A stretch of 40,597 nucleotides of DNA from a virus. Position 1 is the stretch's first letter. Each line of letters opens with the position of its first letter. Location of the stretch: IMG/VR virus record IMGVR_UViG_3300046001_006267, positions 1 to 40,597 of that record; one strand, 5' to 3'. The position numbers and the translations under genes were made by a program. Of this stretch, positions 7,269 through 13,840 are shown piece after piece. The notes under the pieces were generated by a model. That model saw nothing but the letters and a program-made list of their open reading frames with translations. It ran no database searches and was not told the origin of the DNA.

Positions 7269-8674
7269 TATCGGCGCTCCCCTGGCAGATCACGGATGAC
7301 ATTGCAGGCCACGTCAGCGAACGCCTTGAGGTTGCAGATCGGGCCGGAGCGGTTCTTGTGGATCAGCAGCTCGATCACGTTCTCGACCGCCGCCGCCTTC
7401 GCCTGATCGTCGGGATCGGGCGACCGCTCCAGGTAGTAAGCGTCTCGGTACAGAAGGCAGATGAAGTCGGCGATCTGCTCGATGGCCCCGGACCAGTTCA
7501 GGTCGGCCAGGGTCGGGCGCTTGTCGTTGCGGCTTTCGGTGTTCCGGTTGACCTGGCAAAGCGCGATGATGGGGCAACGGAGTTGCTTGGCGATGGCCTT
7601 CAGCTCGTTGACCACGTCGGCGGTCTCTGCGGCCTTGGAGTCGCCCCGGCGGGTGTGAGCCTTCACAAGCCCGATGTGGTCGATGACCACGGCGCCTGGA
7701 TCTACCCCGGCCTTTTTCCACGCCCTGATCTGGCGCTGGGCTTGCGAGCGGATGTCCTCGATCGTCAGCCCGCCCACGTCGGAAACGGCGATGGGGAGGG
7801 CCGCCAGTGAGCGCGCGGCTTGCCGGGCTCTGTCCTTTTGCTCCGGCCCGCCCCTGCCCTTAAGAAGGTCCCCATAGCGGACGTTCTCGAAATAGGCGTC
7901 GTAGCGGCGCTCGGGGTCATAGGCGATGTCGGAGATGAGCCGGGCCTGTACCTCACGCAGCGGCATTTCGAGGGAGAAGATCATCACCCCCCTGCCCTGC
8001 TCGGCAAGGCCGCGCGCGAGCGCCAGAGCCACCACAGATTTACCCATGCTGGTCCGGCCGCCGATGAACCACACGTCGTCTTGACGAATGCCCGCCGTGA
8101 CGTGGTCAAGCACCTCCAGACCGACCGGCACGCCCCTATGATCCCCGCGCCATGCGGCCTCGATCATGTCCAGCGCCGTCAGGCCAGCAGGGACCGCCGT
8201 GGGCTTTGTGGAGGAGTCCCGCGCGATGTCAGCGGCCCCACGCTCCAGATCGGCGAGAAGGCCGTCAGCGGGTTCATCGGAGGCTTGCGCGGCACATTCC
8301 CCGATCACCCTGCACAGCCCGTTGAGGCTACGGCGGGTGGATGCATCAAGCACATGCTCCATATGCGCCGGCAGAGCCCATAGGGTCGCCTTGTCCACGA
8401 GCTGCAACAGGTAGGGCGCGCCCCCGAGTTCGGCCAGGCCCGTATCGGCCCCAAGGTCGCGAGCGACGGTGATGGGGTCGGGCGGGGAGCCGGTGCGGAA
8501 CCGCTTAAGCATCGCCTCCCAAATGCGCGAATGGGCGGGCTCGCCGAAATGCTCGGGCCGGATGCGCTCAAAGGCTTCGGTCGCCGCGTCAGCGTCGTAC
8601 AGCGCGCCGCCGATCAGGGCTTGCTCTGCTTCGGTCGCGCTAAGGGCGATGTCGTAGGCAATGGCTGGGATCAT
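7268..8674 (-). CDS. dnaB: Replicative DNA helicase, DnaB family
   Basis: This 468-aa protein has full DnaB length. The N-terminal primase-interaction domain (SATEAEQALIGGALYD) is followed by a RecA-like motor with Walker A GGRTSMGKS (205-213), Walker B VVIDHIGL (329-336), and the CQVNR and WSGAIEQIAD motifs of DnaB. It unwinds the phage fork as a hexamer and is presumably loaded by the O-like protein two genes downstream. The start overlaps the 60-aa gene upstream (8671-8853) by four bases. Confidence 0.97.
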   Translation of the reverse strand: MIPAIAYDIALSATEAEQALIGGALYDADAATEAFERIRPEHFGEPAHSRIWEAMLKRFRTGSPPDPITVARDLGADTGLAELGGAPYLLQLVDKATLWALPAHMEHVLDASTRRSLNGLCRVIGECAAQASDEPADGLLADLERGAADIARDSSTKPTAVPAGLTALDMIEAAWRGDHRGVPVGLEVLDHVTAGIRQDDVWFIGGRTSMGKSVVALALARGLAEQGRGVMIFSLEMPLREVQARLISDIAYDPERRYDAYFENVRYGDLLKGRGGPEQKDRARQAARSLAALPIAVSDVGGLTIEDIRSQAQRQIRAWKKAGVDPGAVVIDHIGLVKAHTRRGDSKAAETADVVNELKAIAKQLRCPIIALCQVNRNTESRNDKRPTLADLNWSGAIEQIADFICLLYRDAYYLERSPDPDDQAKAAAVENVIELLIHKNRSGPICNLKAFADVACNVIRDLPGERR

Positions 8675-8853
8675 GGCGAATTGGCCGTAAGATGAGCGAT
8701 GCGCAATGCCGCCTGATTCCCATCTTTGGCGTCGTCGGCCTGGATCAATGCGGCAGCGGCAAATGACGCTATCCCTTGCGCCGTGTGGATGCGGTCTTGC
8801 GATGTCTCGCCGGAAAGAACAGCGTCGGTGATGAGGCGGTGCAAATCAGTCAT
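8671..8853 (-). CDS. Small hypothetical protein, 60 aa
   Basis: The ATG at 8853 begins MTDLHRLITDAVLSGETSQD. The product is helical and neutral, with no recognised motif. It overlaps dnaB by ATGA and is separated from the preceding gene by about 80 bases. A weak DnaA-box-like sequence (tgtccacag) lies in that gap, at about 8907-8915. Confidence 0.6.
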   Translation of the reverse strand: MTDLHRLITDAVLSGETSQDRIHTAQGIASFAAAALIQADDAKDGNQAALRIAHLTANSP

Positions 8854-8932
8854 GCGAGCAACTCTAAAGTGCTTCGCAAGGCCATTCGCGCACCGATTCG
8901 CGGGTGTCCACAGGGGATGCACAGCAATGCGA

Positions 8933-9205
8933 TCATGCCGCCACATCCATAACCACGGCGTAGGACACGACGGGGATGGCCCGATCTTGGCGGACCAGAA
9001 CAACGCCGTAGCGCCCGACTTGGCGGCCGGGGAAAACCTCGGCCTCCGGGCAAACCTCGTGGCCGCCGTCCGCAATCAGCCGGGCAACGAAGTCGTCGTC
9101 GGACAGCGCGGGGCGGAACCATCCGTCGCTGAACGCCTGGGCCTGCTCTTGGGCGCGGGCTCGGCGCAGCATGTGCTGTTCCTCGGTAAGGTGGTCGAAG
9201 CTCAT
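8933..9205 (-). CDS. Hypothetical protein, 90 aa
   Basis: The start at 9205 is set by an ATGA overlap with the RusA stop. The product begins MSFDHLTEEQHMLRRARAQE, with a charged helical N-terminus and a more beta-rich C-terminus (RYGVVLVRQDRAIPVVSYAV). No family is recognised. Its place between resolvase and helicase suggests a replication-recombination accessory. Confidence 0.65.
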   Translation of the reverse strand: MSFDHLTEEQHMLRRARAQEQAQAFSDGWFRPALSDDDFVARLIADGGHEVCPEAEVFPGRQVGRYGVVLVRQDRAIPVVSYAVVMDVAA

Positions 9206-9564
9206 GCGGCCCCCAATGGCGTGATCGTGACGCGGACGATTGGAGCCGGGACGGGATCGGGCGAGCCCCACCGGACCAAGCTGGCTTGACAGTCGGCGTC
9301 GTCGCGAATGACGCCCGCTTCCTGCAAAGCATCCCCAAGGCTCTTAGGGATGTTCTCTATGTCTCTGCGGCGACGGTCTGGTCGGTCAACCACGTACTCG
9401 ATGGTATAGGGTCCGGCGATTGACTGGCCGCGCGCGGTAAGCCGAACGGTCATTTCCGCCTCACGCCGCCAAGCCCTGTACTTAGACGACATGATGCGCC
9501 GTCCGTTCACAACGGTTGTGTTGTGGTTGCTTGTCGGGGGATAGGGCATGTTGAGCACGATCAC
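9202..9564 (-). CDS. rusA: RusA-like Holliday junction resolvase
   Basis: This 120-aa protein cuts branched DNA formed in replication and packaging. A GTG at 9564 is chosen because it overlaps the gcrA stop as GTGA, and a TTG at 9585 is less likely. RusA features are visible: the N-terminal strand VIVLNMPYPPTSNHN, the acidic motif DRRRRDIENIPKSLGDAL with the conserved aspartates, and IRDDADC. Length matches E. coli RusA (120 aa). It resides in the nin-like region, where lambdoid phages also carry resolvases. Confidence 0.93.
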   Translation of the reverse strand: MIVLNMPYPPTSNHNTTVVNGRRIMSSKYRAWRREAEMTVRLTARGQSIAGPYTIEYVVDRPDRRRRDIENIPKSLGDALQEAGVIRDDADCQASLVRWGSPDPVPAPIVRVTITPLGAA

Positions 9565-10160
9565 GCGGCCAGGCCTTTTTCCCAATTCGCCGACGCTTCG
9601 GTCTCCTGTTTCTTCAGGATGAACTCTGCGAGATTATTCTGGTTGTCTCTGAACAGCTTATCGCTTCCGCCGATGTAGGCGGCGCGGGCGTGGTCGCGGC
9701 AGTAAGAGCCGCGCGCCTTGCTGTGGCCGCAGTAGGCGAAGCCGCCCGGAACATCGTACGGCCAGCGGCAATGGCTGGGGCGCAAATCCAGGATGCCGAT
9801 CATGTGCGGCACCACCCTGCACGCCAATTTCTCGCGCAGCGTCTCCGGCTGAATGAGAGCCTTGATCGCCCGCACACCCAACGCCCGCTCGCGCTTCTCG
9901 ACCGTTGCGCGCGTTGGCTTGGCCAGGTGGGCGCGGTCATGCTTGCGCTTGATCTCGTACCGCTCGCGATGGGTGAGGCCGTCGTTGCGGATGTGGGCGA
10001 GGGTGGCGGGGTCGCGCCGGGAAAGACCCATGCGGTGCATGCGCCCTATCACCGCGTTCCGGGTGACGCCGCCGAGCGCCTTGGCCACCTCGGCGGCGGT
10101 CTTGCCGCCCTGCCACAACTTGACCGCAAGCTCGGTTCGTTCGTCGGTCCAGGTGCTCAC
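9561..10160 (-). CDS. gcrA: GcrA-family cell cycle regulator homologue
   Basis: GcrA is an alphaproteobacterial transcription factor that binds sigma70 and acts at promoters methylated by CcrM at GANTC. The N-terminus WTDERTELAVKLWQGGKTAA and the following VTRNAVIGRMHRMGL match the GcrA DNA-binding domain. The C-terminal half has CRWPYDVPG and YCGHSKARGSYCRDHARAAY, resembling the cysteine-containing C-terminal domain of cellular GcrA. The GTG at 10160 overlaps the preceding stop (GTGA). At 199 aa it is somewhat longer than host GcrA (about 173 aa), through a charged linker. It may redirect host transcription or tie phage expression to the methylation cycle. Confidence 0.88.
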   Translation of the reverse strand: MSTWTDERTELAVKLWQGGKTAAEVAKALGGVTRNAVIGRMHRMGLSRRDPATLAHIRNDGLTHRERYEIKRKHDRAHLAKPTRATVEKRERALGVRAIKALIQPETLREKLACRVVPHMIGILDLRPSHCRWPYDVPGGFAYCGHSKARGSYCRDHARAAYIGGSDKLFRDNQNNLAEFILKKQETEASANWEKGLAA

Positions 10161-10348
10161 GCCCGCCCCCTCAATAGCTGGTGGACGCGGGAGTTGAGCG
10201 CCTTCCAAGAGGGCTCAGACTTGGCGTGATCGGCCCTGTCCTTGCGGTAGCGGTCGCGAAGTTCAGACCATACCGGGTCCAGGTTCAGCGAGCTCTCCGG
10301 CTCCGGCCACTGGCGGAACGGCTGGAAAATCTTGAGCAGCCCCATCAT
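10157..10348 (-). CDS. Small hypothetical protein, 63 aa
   Basis: This protein begins MMGLLKIFQPFRQWPEPESS and ends HQLLRGRA. It contains an amphipathic N-terminus and a basic helical middle (DRYRKDRADHAKSEPSW). It overlaps gcrA by GTGA and so is translated with it. No domain is recognised. It could modulate GcrA, but that is only positional inference. Confidence 0.65.
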   Translation of the reverse strand: MMGLLKIFQPFRQWPEPESSLNLDPVWSELRDRYRKDRADHAKSEPSWKALNSRVHQLLRGRA

Positions 10349-10408
10349 GGGCTTGTCCCCTTACCCCTGCGCCCGAGATACCGGGGGGCGCTGTGTCCCG
10401 GCTTTAGG

Positions 10409-10744
10409 CTAGCGAGCCCCGACCTGACGCTTGCCGGTCTCTGACTTCAGGAGCTTGGCCATCATCAGGCAGGAGCCCTCAGTCGTGGCCGCGACGTAGA
10501 CGATGCCGACCAGGGCGAGCTTGAGCGGGGAGCCCGTAGTGACGGCTTGCCAGAGCACGCCGAAAATCAGCGTTTGCGTCACGAACCAGACGCCGTTCGA
10601 GCACCAGGCGGCCTTGCGATGATAAGCAACGTCACCGCCGTTTCTGGATCGGCTGACCCAGGTAAAGGCCATGTTTTGGATGAAGGCGACGCACGCGAGC
10701 ATCGGCAGCAATGCCCACAGCGGAAGGTTGGCGATAGAAGTCAT
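10409..10744 (-). CDS. Multi-pass membrane protein, 111 aa
   Basis: The start at 10744 overlaps the PAPS-reductase-like stop (ATGA). Three hydrophobic segments are visible: LWALLPMLACVAFIQNMAF, VWFVTQTLIFGVLWQAV and LALVGIVYVAATTEG. The C-terminus is basic. Comparable three-helix phage proteins have unknown roles. A superinfection-exclusion or membrane-anchoring role is possible but not shown. Confidence 0.75.
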   Translation of the reverse strand: MTSIANLPLWALLPMLACVAFIQNMAFTWVSRSRNGGDVAYHRKAAWCSNGVWFVTQTLIFGVLWQAVTTGSPLKLALVGIVYVAATTEGSCLMMAKLLKSETGKRQVGAR

Positions 10745-11646
10745 GCAGCTTTTCCTTTGTGATGGCGTTCGTACTCGGCCTGAAGGACGCGCTTTTCGAG
10801 GTCGCTTTCGCCGCCACAGGTGAGGCCGCATTCGGCGTCGTGATCCTCGCCTTCATCGAAGAAGTGCGGCTGCTTGCTCACGTCGCGCTGAAGGTCGGCG
10901 TAACTGTACTCAGTCACGAACCGCGCGCCGCTCGCACTGGCGCGCATGGTGGTGACGCGGGACTCCTGCTCGATCCACCACTCGGCCATGCCGGGGTTCT
11001 CACGGATCAGCGCGTCGAGCTTGGCTCGGCTCTTGAGGAAGCAGAGGTCGCAGTTGCCTTCGTAGGATTTGAGCTGAAGGTCGAACGGCTGGGCATCCCA
11101 GAACGCCCTCACGTCTCGCACGGACACCTTCGCGTCAGCGAGCGGCATGATGGTGCGCCACCGCTCCTTGCCTGCGTCGTTGGCGGCGAGAGCGCGAATG
11201 ACCCGATGGCCCTCGTCGAACCGGAGCCCGACGACGTTGCGCCAGTGGTCCCATCCCAGCGACCGGCAGAAGTCTCGGATGACGCGGACCTTTGCCTCTT
11301 GGGTGCAAAACCGGGTGACGGCGTTGGGGAGGTAACCCTTCTTGCCGATCAGCGCGGCGAGGGGCTGACCGTCGCGGCTGGCGCTGTTGAAGCCAACCGC
11401 CTCAAAGCAGGGCTTGCCATCCACCCATTCCAGCCAATGGACGTGAACGCCCCATCGGCTTCCGCATTCGTGGACGAAGCGCAGGGTCTCCTCGCGCTCC
11501 TTGCCAGTATTGGCGAAGGCGACGACCACGGCCGGCGGGAGCGTGCCGCCGTGCGCCTGAATGATCTGGTGCAGCATGTACGCGGACGTGCGCCCGCCCG
11601 AGAAGCTGATCAGCGCGGGGCCGTGGATAAGATACGGGTCGCTCAA
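10741..11646 (-). CDS. PP-loop ATPase / PAPS reductase-like protein
   Basis: This 301-aa protein carries the PP-loop SGGRTS (16-21) that binds ATP or adenylylated substrates, and VVAFANTGKEREETL after it. Cysteines at about 114 (RFCTQEAKV), 199 and 202 (NCDLCFLK), and a C-terminal CGLTC, could hold a metal or Fe-S cluster. Such PAPS-reductase-family proteins are frequent in phages. Most are not shown to reduce sulfate, and relatives modify tRNA or DNA (TtcA- or DndC-like chemistry). It overlaps the CII-like gene by ATGA, so it is an early gene. Substrate is unknown. Confidence 0.85.
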   Translation of the reverse strand: MSDPYLIHGPALISFSGGRTSAYMLHQIIQAHGGTLPPAVVVAFANTGKEREETLRFVHECGSRWGVHVHWLEWVDGKPCFEAVGFNSASRDGQPLAALIGKKGYLPNAVTRFCTQEAKVRVIRDFCRSLGWDHWRNVVGLRFDEGHRVIRALAANDAGKERWRTIMPLADAKVSVRDVRAFWDAQPFDLQLKSYEGNCDLCFLKSRAKLDALIRENPGMAEWWIEQESRVTTMRASASGARFVTEYSYADLQRDVSKQPHFFDEGEDHDAECGLTCGGESDLEKRVLQAEYERHHKGKAA

Positions 11647-12152
11647 GACCCCCTCCCCTCACTCCGGGAGGCGTCAAAAGCGCGGGGCTCTCCGGCTACA
11701 GGCGGGCCATCCGAATGATTGCCCAGGCTCGCCACCGTTGACCCACGGGTCCGAGCTTGCTCACCATCCGTCCGGTCCAGGCCACCGCAGCCAGACAGGC
11801 GAGATTGAAGCAGCGCCAGCCGATGTTCCTCGGCTTCCCATTTGTTGCGCTCATGTTCGGCGTCTCTCGCTTGTTGCGTGATGTATTGTTCTAGGGTTGT
11901 GTTGGTCGCGTCGAACACCAGCCCGACGAACAGCTTTGGGCCGCCGCGCTTGTGGTGCAGGATTTTGTTGAGCGTGTTCTTTGAGGCGTTCGCGTAGACC
12001 ACCTTGGCGGCCTCGGATTCACTCAGGTCCCACTCGTGCGCCACATGGCCGACCGTCTTATCTGGCCAGCGATTGCGGACGTACTTGGCCAGAGCGTTTT
12101 CGAGCCCGTAGTCGTTTTTCCGAAAAGCCCGCGAATTTTCCCGGATCGTCAT
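11643..12152 (-). CDS. CII-position putative regulator (YmfL/CII-like)
   Basis: The start is ambiguous. An ATG at 12167 gives 174 aa, but the ATG at 12152 has GGAG at proper spacing and gives 169 aa. The N-terminal half (NALAKYVRNRWPDKTVGHVA followed by ESEAAKVVYANASKNTLNKI) looks like a phage CII or YmfL-type helix-turn-helix. A KILHHKRGG basic segment follows, then a long helix (DAEHERNKWEAEEHRLALLQ) that may oligomerise. It begins the early minus-strand gene block after the switch, the position of lambda cII. Function is inferred from position and fold-like pattern. Confidence 0.65.
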   Translation of the reverse strand: MTIRENSRAFRKNDYGLENALAKYVRNRWPDKTVGHVAHEWDLSESEAAKVVYANASKNTLNKILHHKRGGPKLFVGLVFDATNTTLEQYITQQARDAEHERNKWEAEEHRLALLQSRLSGCGGLDRTDGEQARTRGSTVASLGNHSDGPPVAGEPRAFDASRSEGRGS

Positions 12153-12199
12153 TCCAAGCTCCGTCATGGTTGAAACACCACGACGGACGGAGCGGACGA

Positions 12200-12370
12200 A
12201 TGAGCGCGGACATCATCGACCTGAACAAGATCAGGCAGGCCCGCGCTTACAAAGCCGCTGCGGCACAGGAAATGGATCTTGAATATCGGGAGCTGCTTGA
12301 ACAGCTTTCGGACGTGTACGAGGCAAAGGCGCTTGGCGGGGCGGGCTTGCAGGCCCGTCCGACGCCTTGA
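12200..12370 (+). CDS. Small hypothetical protein, 56 aa, divergent from the CII-like gene
   Basis: The plus-strand ATG at 12200 begins MSADIIDLNKIRQARAYKAA and continues as an amphipathic helix rich in Glu and Leu (DLEYRELLEQLSDVYEAKAL). Composition and GC at third codon positions favour this frame over the antisense one. It runs opposite to the early operon, divergently from the CII-like gene only 32 bases away. It may be expressed in the lysogen. No family is recognised. Confidence 0.6.
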   Translation: MSADIIDLNKIRQARAYKAAAAQEMDLEYRELLEQLSDVYEAKALGGAGLQARPTP

Positions 12371-12614
12371 GTGAAGTTGCCGGGCTTCCGATCCTTTGCC
12401 GCAATACTCTCGGCGCCCACTACTCGGGAACCGGGCTCGCCACGGCTTTGACTCACGCAGGATCAGCTTCGAAGCGTCGCCCGGCTGGGCGCTTGCTATG
12501 ATGGCGAGCCGGAAGAGGAAAAGATGATGCGCCCCCAGCCCGGAGCTAGGCTCAACAGACCGGGGGCTAGCCCGTGCGGCCAGGGGAGGGGCGACCGCAG
12601 GGACGTTGGAATGA
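12371..12614. other. Gap with no firm gene
   Basis: This 244-base gap holds no convincing gene. Two things can be seen: a TATGAT-like hexamer near 12497 without a clear -35 box, and a 9-codon plus-strand frame (MMASRKRKR) starting there. GC-rich partly palindromic sequence around 12533-12580 could fold, but no clean terminator with a T run is seen. Confidence 0.4.
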
Positions 12615-12827
12615 GTGGACTCGCCAACCGAGCGAGCGCGTTCGCTACTGTTCAGCTTGCCGGTGCAGACTGCGGCGTCGCAATCGGAGCACGCGCAGAT
12701 GTGCAAGTCCCTGAACGAGCTGGCCGCAATCCTTTCGGCCGCCAAGCCCAGCAAGAGAGTGGCCCTGCTGCTCGCATTGGCGAGGGCGCAGAACGTGGTC
12801 TCGATAAAGGGCAAGCGGCGGAAGTAG
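12615..12827 (+). CDS. Small basic protein, 70 aa (or 42 aa)
   Basis: The frame from GTG 12615 has very high third-position GC, supporting coding on the plus strand. An internal ATG at 12699 with GGAG upstream would give a 42-aa product starting MCKSLNELAAILSAAKPSKR. The C-terminus is strongly basic (SIKGKRRK). It converges with the Cro-position gene eight bases away. No family is recognised. The basic helical character is compatible with nucleic-acid binding. Confidence 0.6.
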   Translation: MDSPTERARSLLFSLPVQTAASQSEHAQMCKSLNELAAILSAAKPSKRVALLLALARAQNVVSIKGKRRK

Positions 12828-12834
12828 GGGGCCA

Positions 12835-13053
12835 TCACGCGGCCTCCCGGTGGGCCGCCAGCTCAGAAAGCCGTTCGTGGGTTATGTCCGCAAAGCCCTT
12901 GCGTTCGGCCGCCTGGACGGTCGCCGCAAACCAGCGCGATCCGAGCGACCCACGACGCTTGGCTTGCTTGGCCGCGCCGGCGCTCATGCCGACTTCCCGC
13001 GCGAAAGCCGCCGGGCCGCCAAACAGGTCGATCACTTCAGCGAAAGAGTGCAT
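12835..13053 (-). CDS. Cro-position HTH regulator, 72 aa
   Basis: The ATG at 13053 is preferred over a TTG at 13068. The protein begins MHSFAEVIDLFGGPAAFARE and continues VGMSAGAAKQAKRRGSL, a compact Cro/YdaS-like helix-turn-helix. Its length matches small Cro proteins. It is transcribed away from the CI-position gene, with operator-like repeats in between, and heads the minus-strand side that leads to replication and late genes. It probably represses the CI-like promoter and its own. Confidence 0.8.
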   Translation of the reverse strand: MHSFAEVIDLFGGPAAFAREVGMSAGAAKQAKRRGSLGSRWFAATVQAAERKGFADITHERLSELAAHREAA

Positions 13054-13059
13054 GTGAAT

Positions 13060-13088
13060 TGGGTACAATACGTGCCCGATTCAGTCAA
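13060..13088 (-). promoter_or_regulatory. Candidate pR-like promoter for the Cro-position gene
   Basis: The minus strand has TTGACT (13088-13083), a 17-base spacer and TACCCA (13065-13060). The -10 box is embedded in the operator at 13061-13077. A GATTC (GANTC) site at 13078-13082 lies directly beside the -35 box. The start would lie very near the ATG at 13053, giving a very short leader. The -10 match is weak. Confidence 0.45.
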
Positions 13089-13116
13089 CACCAATCGTAC
13101 CCAGCTCACAGGGTAC
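13061..13116. promoter_or_regulatory. OR-like operator cluster (GGGTAC sites)
   Basis: One near-palindrome, GGGTAC-5N-GTGCCC (13061-13077), is followed by a GTACCC half site at 13097 and a GGGTAC at 13111, just before the CI-position start at 13125. The same hexamer recurs on the other side of that gene at 13433-13473. Repetition of one motif on both sides of a repressor gene is the lambdoid operator pattern. Confidence 0.7.
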
Positions 13117-13124
13117 AGTTCGTC

Positions 13125-13394
13125 ATGGTTGAGCCAGACCTGAAAACCCCATCGGGGCGCCTGCAATGGGCGCGGGAAAGCTACGTGACCAGCGACGGGG
13201 GGCGGTTGACCTCTCCGCGCAAGGCCGCCAAGCACTTCGGCTGGAATGAGAACACCTACAAGAGCCACGAGAACGGCGTCCGCCAGGGCGAGGGCCTTAA
13301 GCTGAAACACGCAGAGAGGTACGCGCGCGCGTTCGGCGTGGACATCGCCTGGCTAATGACCGGCCGGGGAACGCCCTTCGCTCGCCGAGCCTAG
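13125..13394 (+). CDS. CI-position HTH repressor without peptidase domain, 89 aa
   Basis: The ATG at 13125 follows the operator cluster. The protein begins MVEPDLKTPSGRLQWARESY, with a helix-turn-helix near SPRKAAKHFGWNENTYKSHE and ending YARAFGVDIAWLMTGRGTPF. These features are typical of the N-terminal domain of phage repressors that normally continue into an S24 peptidase. Here it stops after the DNA-binding domain. It would not be expected to undergo RecA-stimulated self-cleavage, so induction must work differently. Position between two operator clusters identifies it as the likely immunity repressor. Confidence 0.78.
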   Translation: MVEPDLKTPSGRLQWARESYVTSDGGRLTSPRKAAKHFGWNENTYKSHENGVRQGEGLKLKHAERYARAFGVDIAWLMTGRGTPFARRA

Positions 13395-13432
13395 GCCGCC
13401 TTACCCATTATCGCGGTGACATGCCCAAAATT

Positions 13433-13473
13433 GGGTACGTTTTGTGTTGACAGCATTGGGTACAAACCGTACC
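13433..13473. promoter_or_regulatory. OL-like operator cluster
   Basis: A GGGTAC at 13433-13438, preceded by CCCAA-AA-TTGGG symmetry, and a palindrome GGTAC-AAACC-GTACC at 13459-13473 repeat the motif found at 13061-13116. They overlap the plus-strand promoter at 13447-13475, so repressor bound here should silence the recombination-integration operon. Confidence 0.7.
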
Positions 13474-13475
13474 GT
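13447..13475 (+). promoter_or_regulatory. Candidate pL-like promoter
   Basis: TTGACA at 13447-13452 has a consensus -35 sequence. A 17-base spacer leads to TACCGT (13470-13475), a weak -10 box embedded in the operator. Transcription would begin near 13483, upstream of the gene at 13512, and drive the plus-strand operon toward int. Confidence 0.6.
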
Positions 13476-13511
13476 ACCTCCATCAACCGGCCCCCGGAAT
13501 GGAGAGACACG

Positions 13512-13658
13512 ATGGCCCAGTCACAAGAGCGCACCGCCAAGGCCGCCACGGCTGAGGCCTTTGACGAGGGCCGCTGGTTCTCGACCTTCTGCCACGCCCC
13601 CAAGGGCTCGCACTGGTTCTGTCGGGGTGGTCGGCGGATCGGCCGGGGGGCTCGCTAA
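13512..13658 (+). CDS. Small hypothetical protein, first gene of the plus-strand operon
   Basis: The ATG at 13512 follows GGAGAG. The 48-aa product starts MAQSQERTAKAATAEAFDEG and has an aromatic, basic C-terminus (WFSTFCHAPKGSHWFCRGGR). Two cysteines and two histidines in this segment might bind a metal. It holds the position of lambda N, but an antiterminator role is only a guess. It overlaps the next start (TAATG). Confidence 0.55.
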   Translation: MAQSQERTAKAATAEAFDEGRWFSTFCHAPKGSHWFCRGGRRIGRGAR

Positions 13659-13840
13659 TGACCCACCAGCCCGACCACCCCTCCGCCCCCGGCGCGATCC
13701 TCGCGATGCACCAGGACATGATCCGCCAGGGCCTGACCCACGCGGACGTTCTGGCGAGCTGGACCACCCCGGAAGCCGTTGCGCGGTTCGAAGCGCAGAT
13801 GGCCGCCAAGCCCGCCGCTTCGAAGGCGAGGGCTGCGTGA
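13658..13840 (+). CDS. Small hypothetical protein, 60 aa
   Basis: The product begins MTHQPDHPSAPGAILAMHQD and is mainly helical (MIRQGLTHADVLASWTTPEA). Start and stop overlap the neighbours by single bases, so it is part of the coupled early string. No recognised domain. Confidence 0.65.
   Translation: MTHQPDHPSAPGAILAMHQDMIRQGLTHADVLASWTTPEAVARFEAQMAAKPAASKARAA

Noticed and set aside
8854-8932. DnaA box or origin near tgtccacag
   Set aside because: It is a single imperfect match without clustered copies or an AT-rich element, which is too weak to call.
10759-11718. A 319-aa plus-strand frame
   Set aside because: It is the antisense of the PP-loop protein, which has clear motifs. Long shadows are expected in GC-rich DNA.
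12164-12838. A 224-aa minus-strand frame fitting between the Cro- and CII-position genes with GTGA and ATGA overlaps
   Set aside because: Its composition (many Ser, Arg, Cys, His) looks like an antisense shadow. The opposite strand carries protein-like frames with high third-position GC. Kept only as a finding.
12524-13057. Plus-strand 177-aa frame
   Set aside because: It runs antisense through the Cro-position HTH gene and has low-complexity shadow-like composition.
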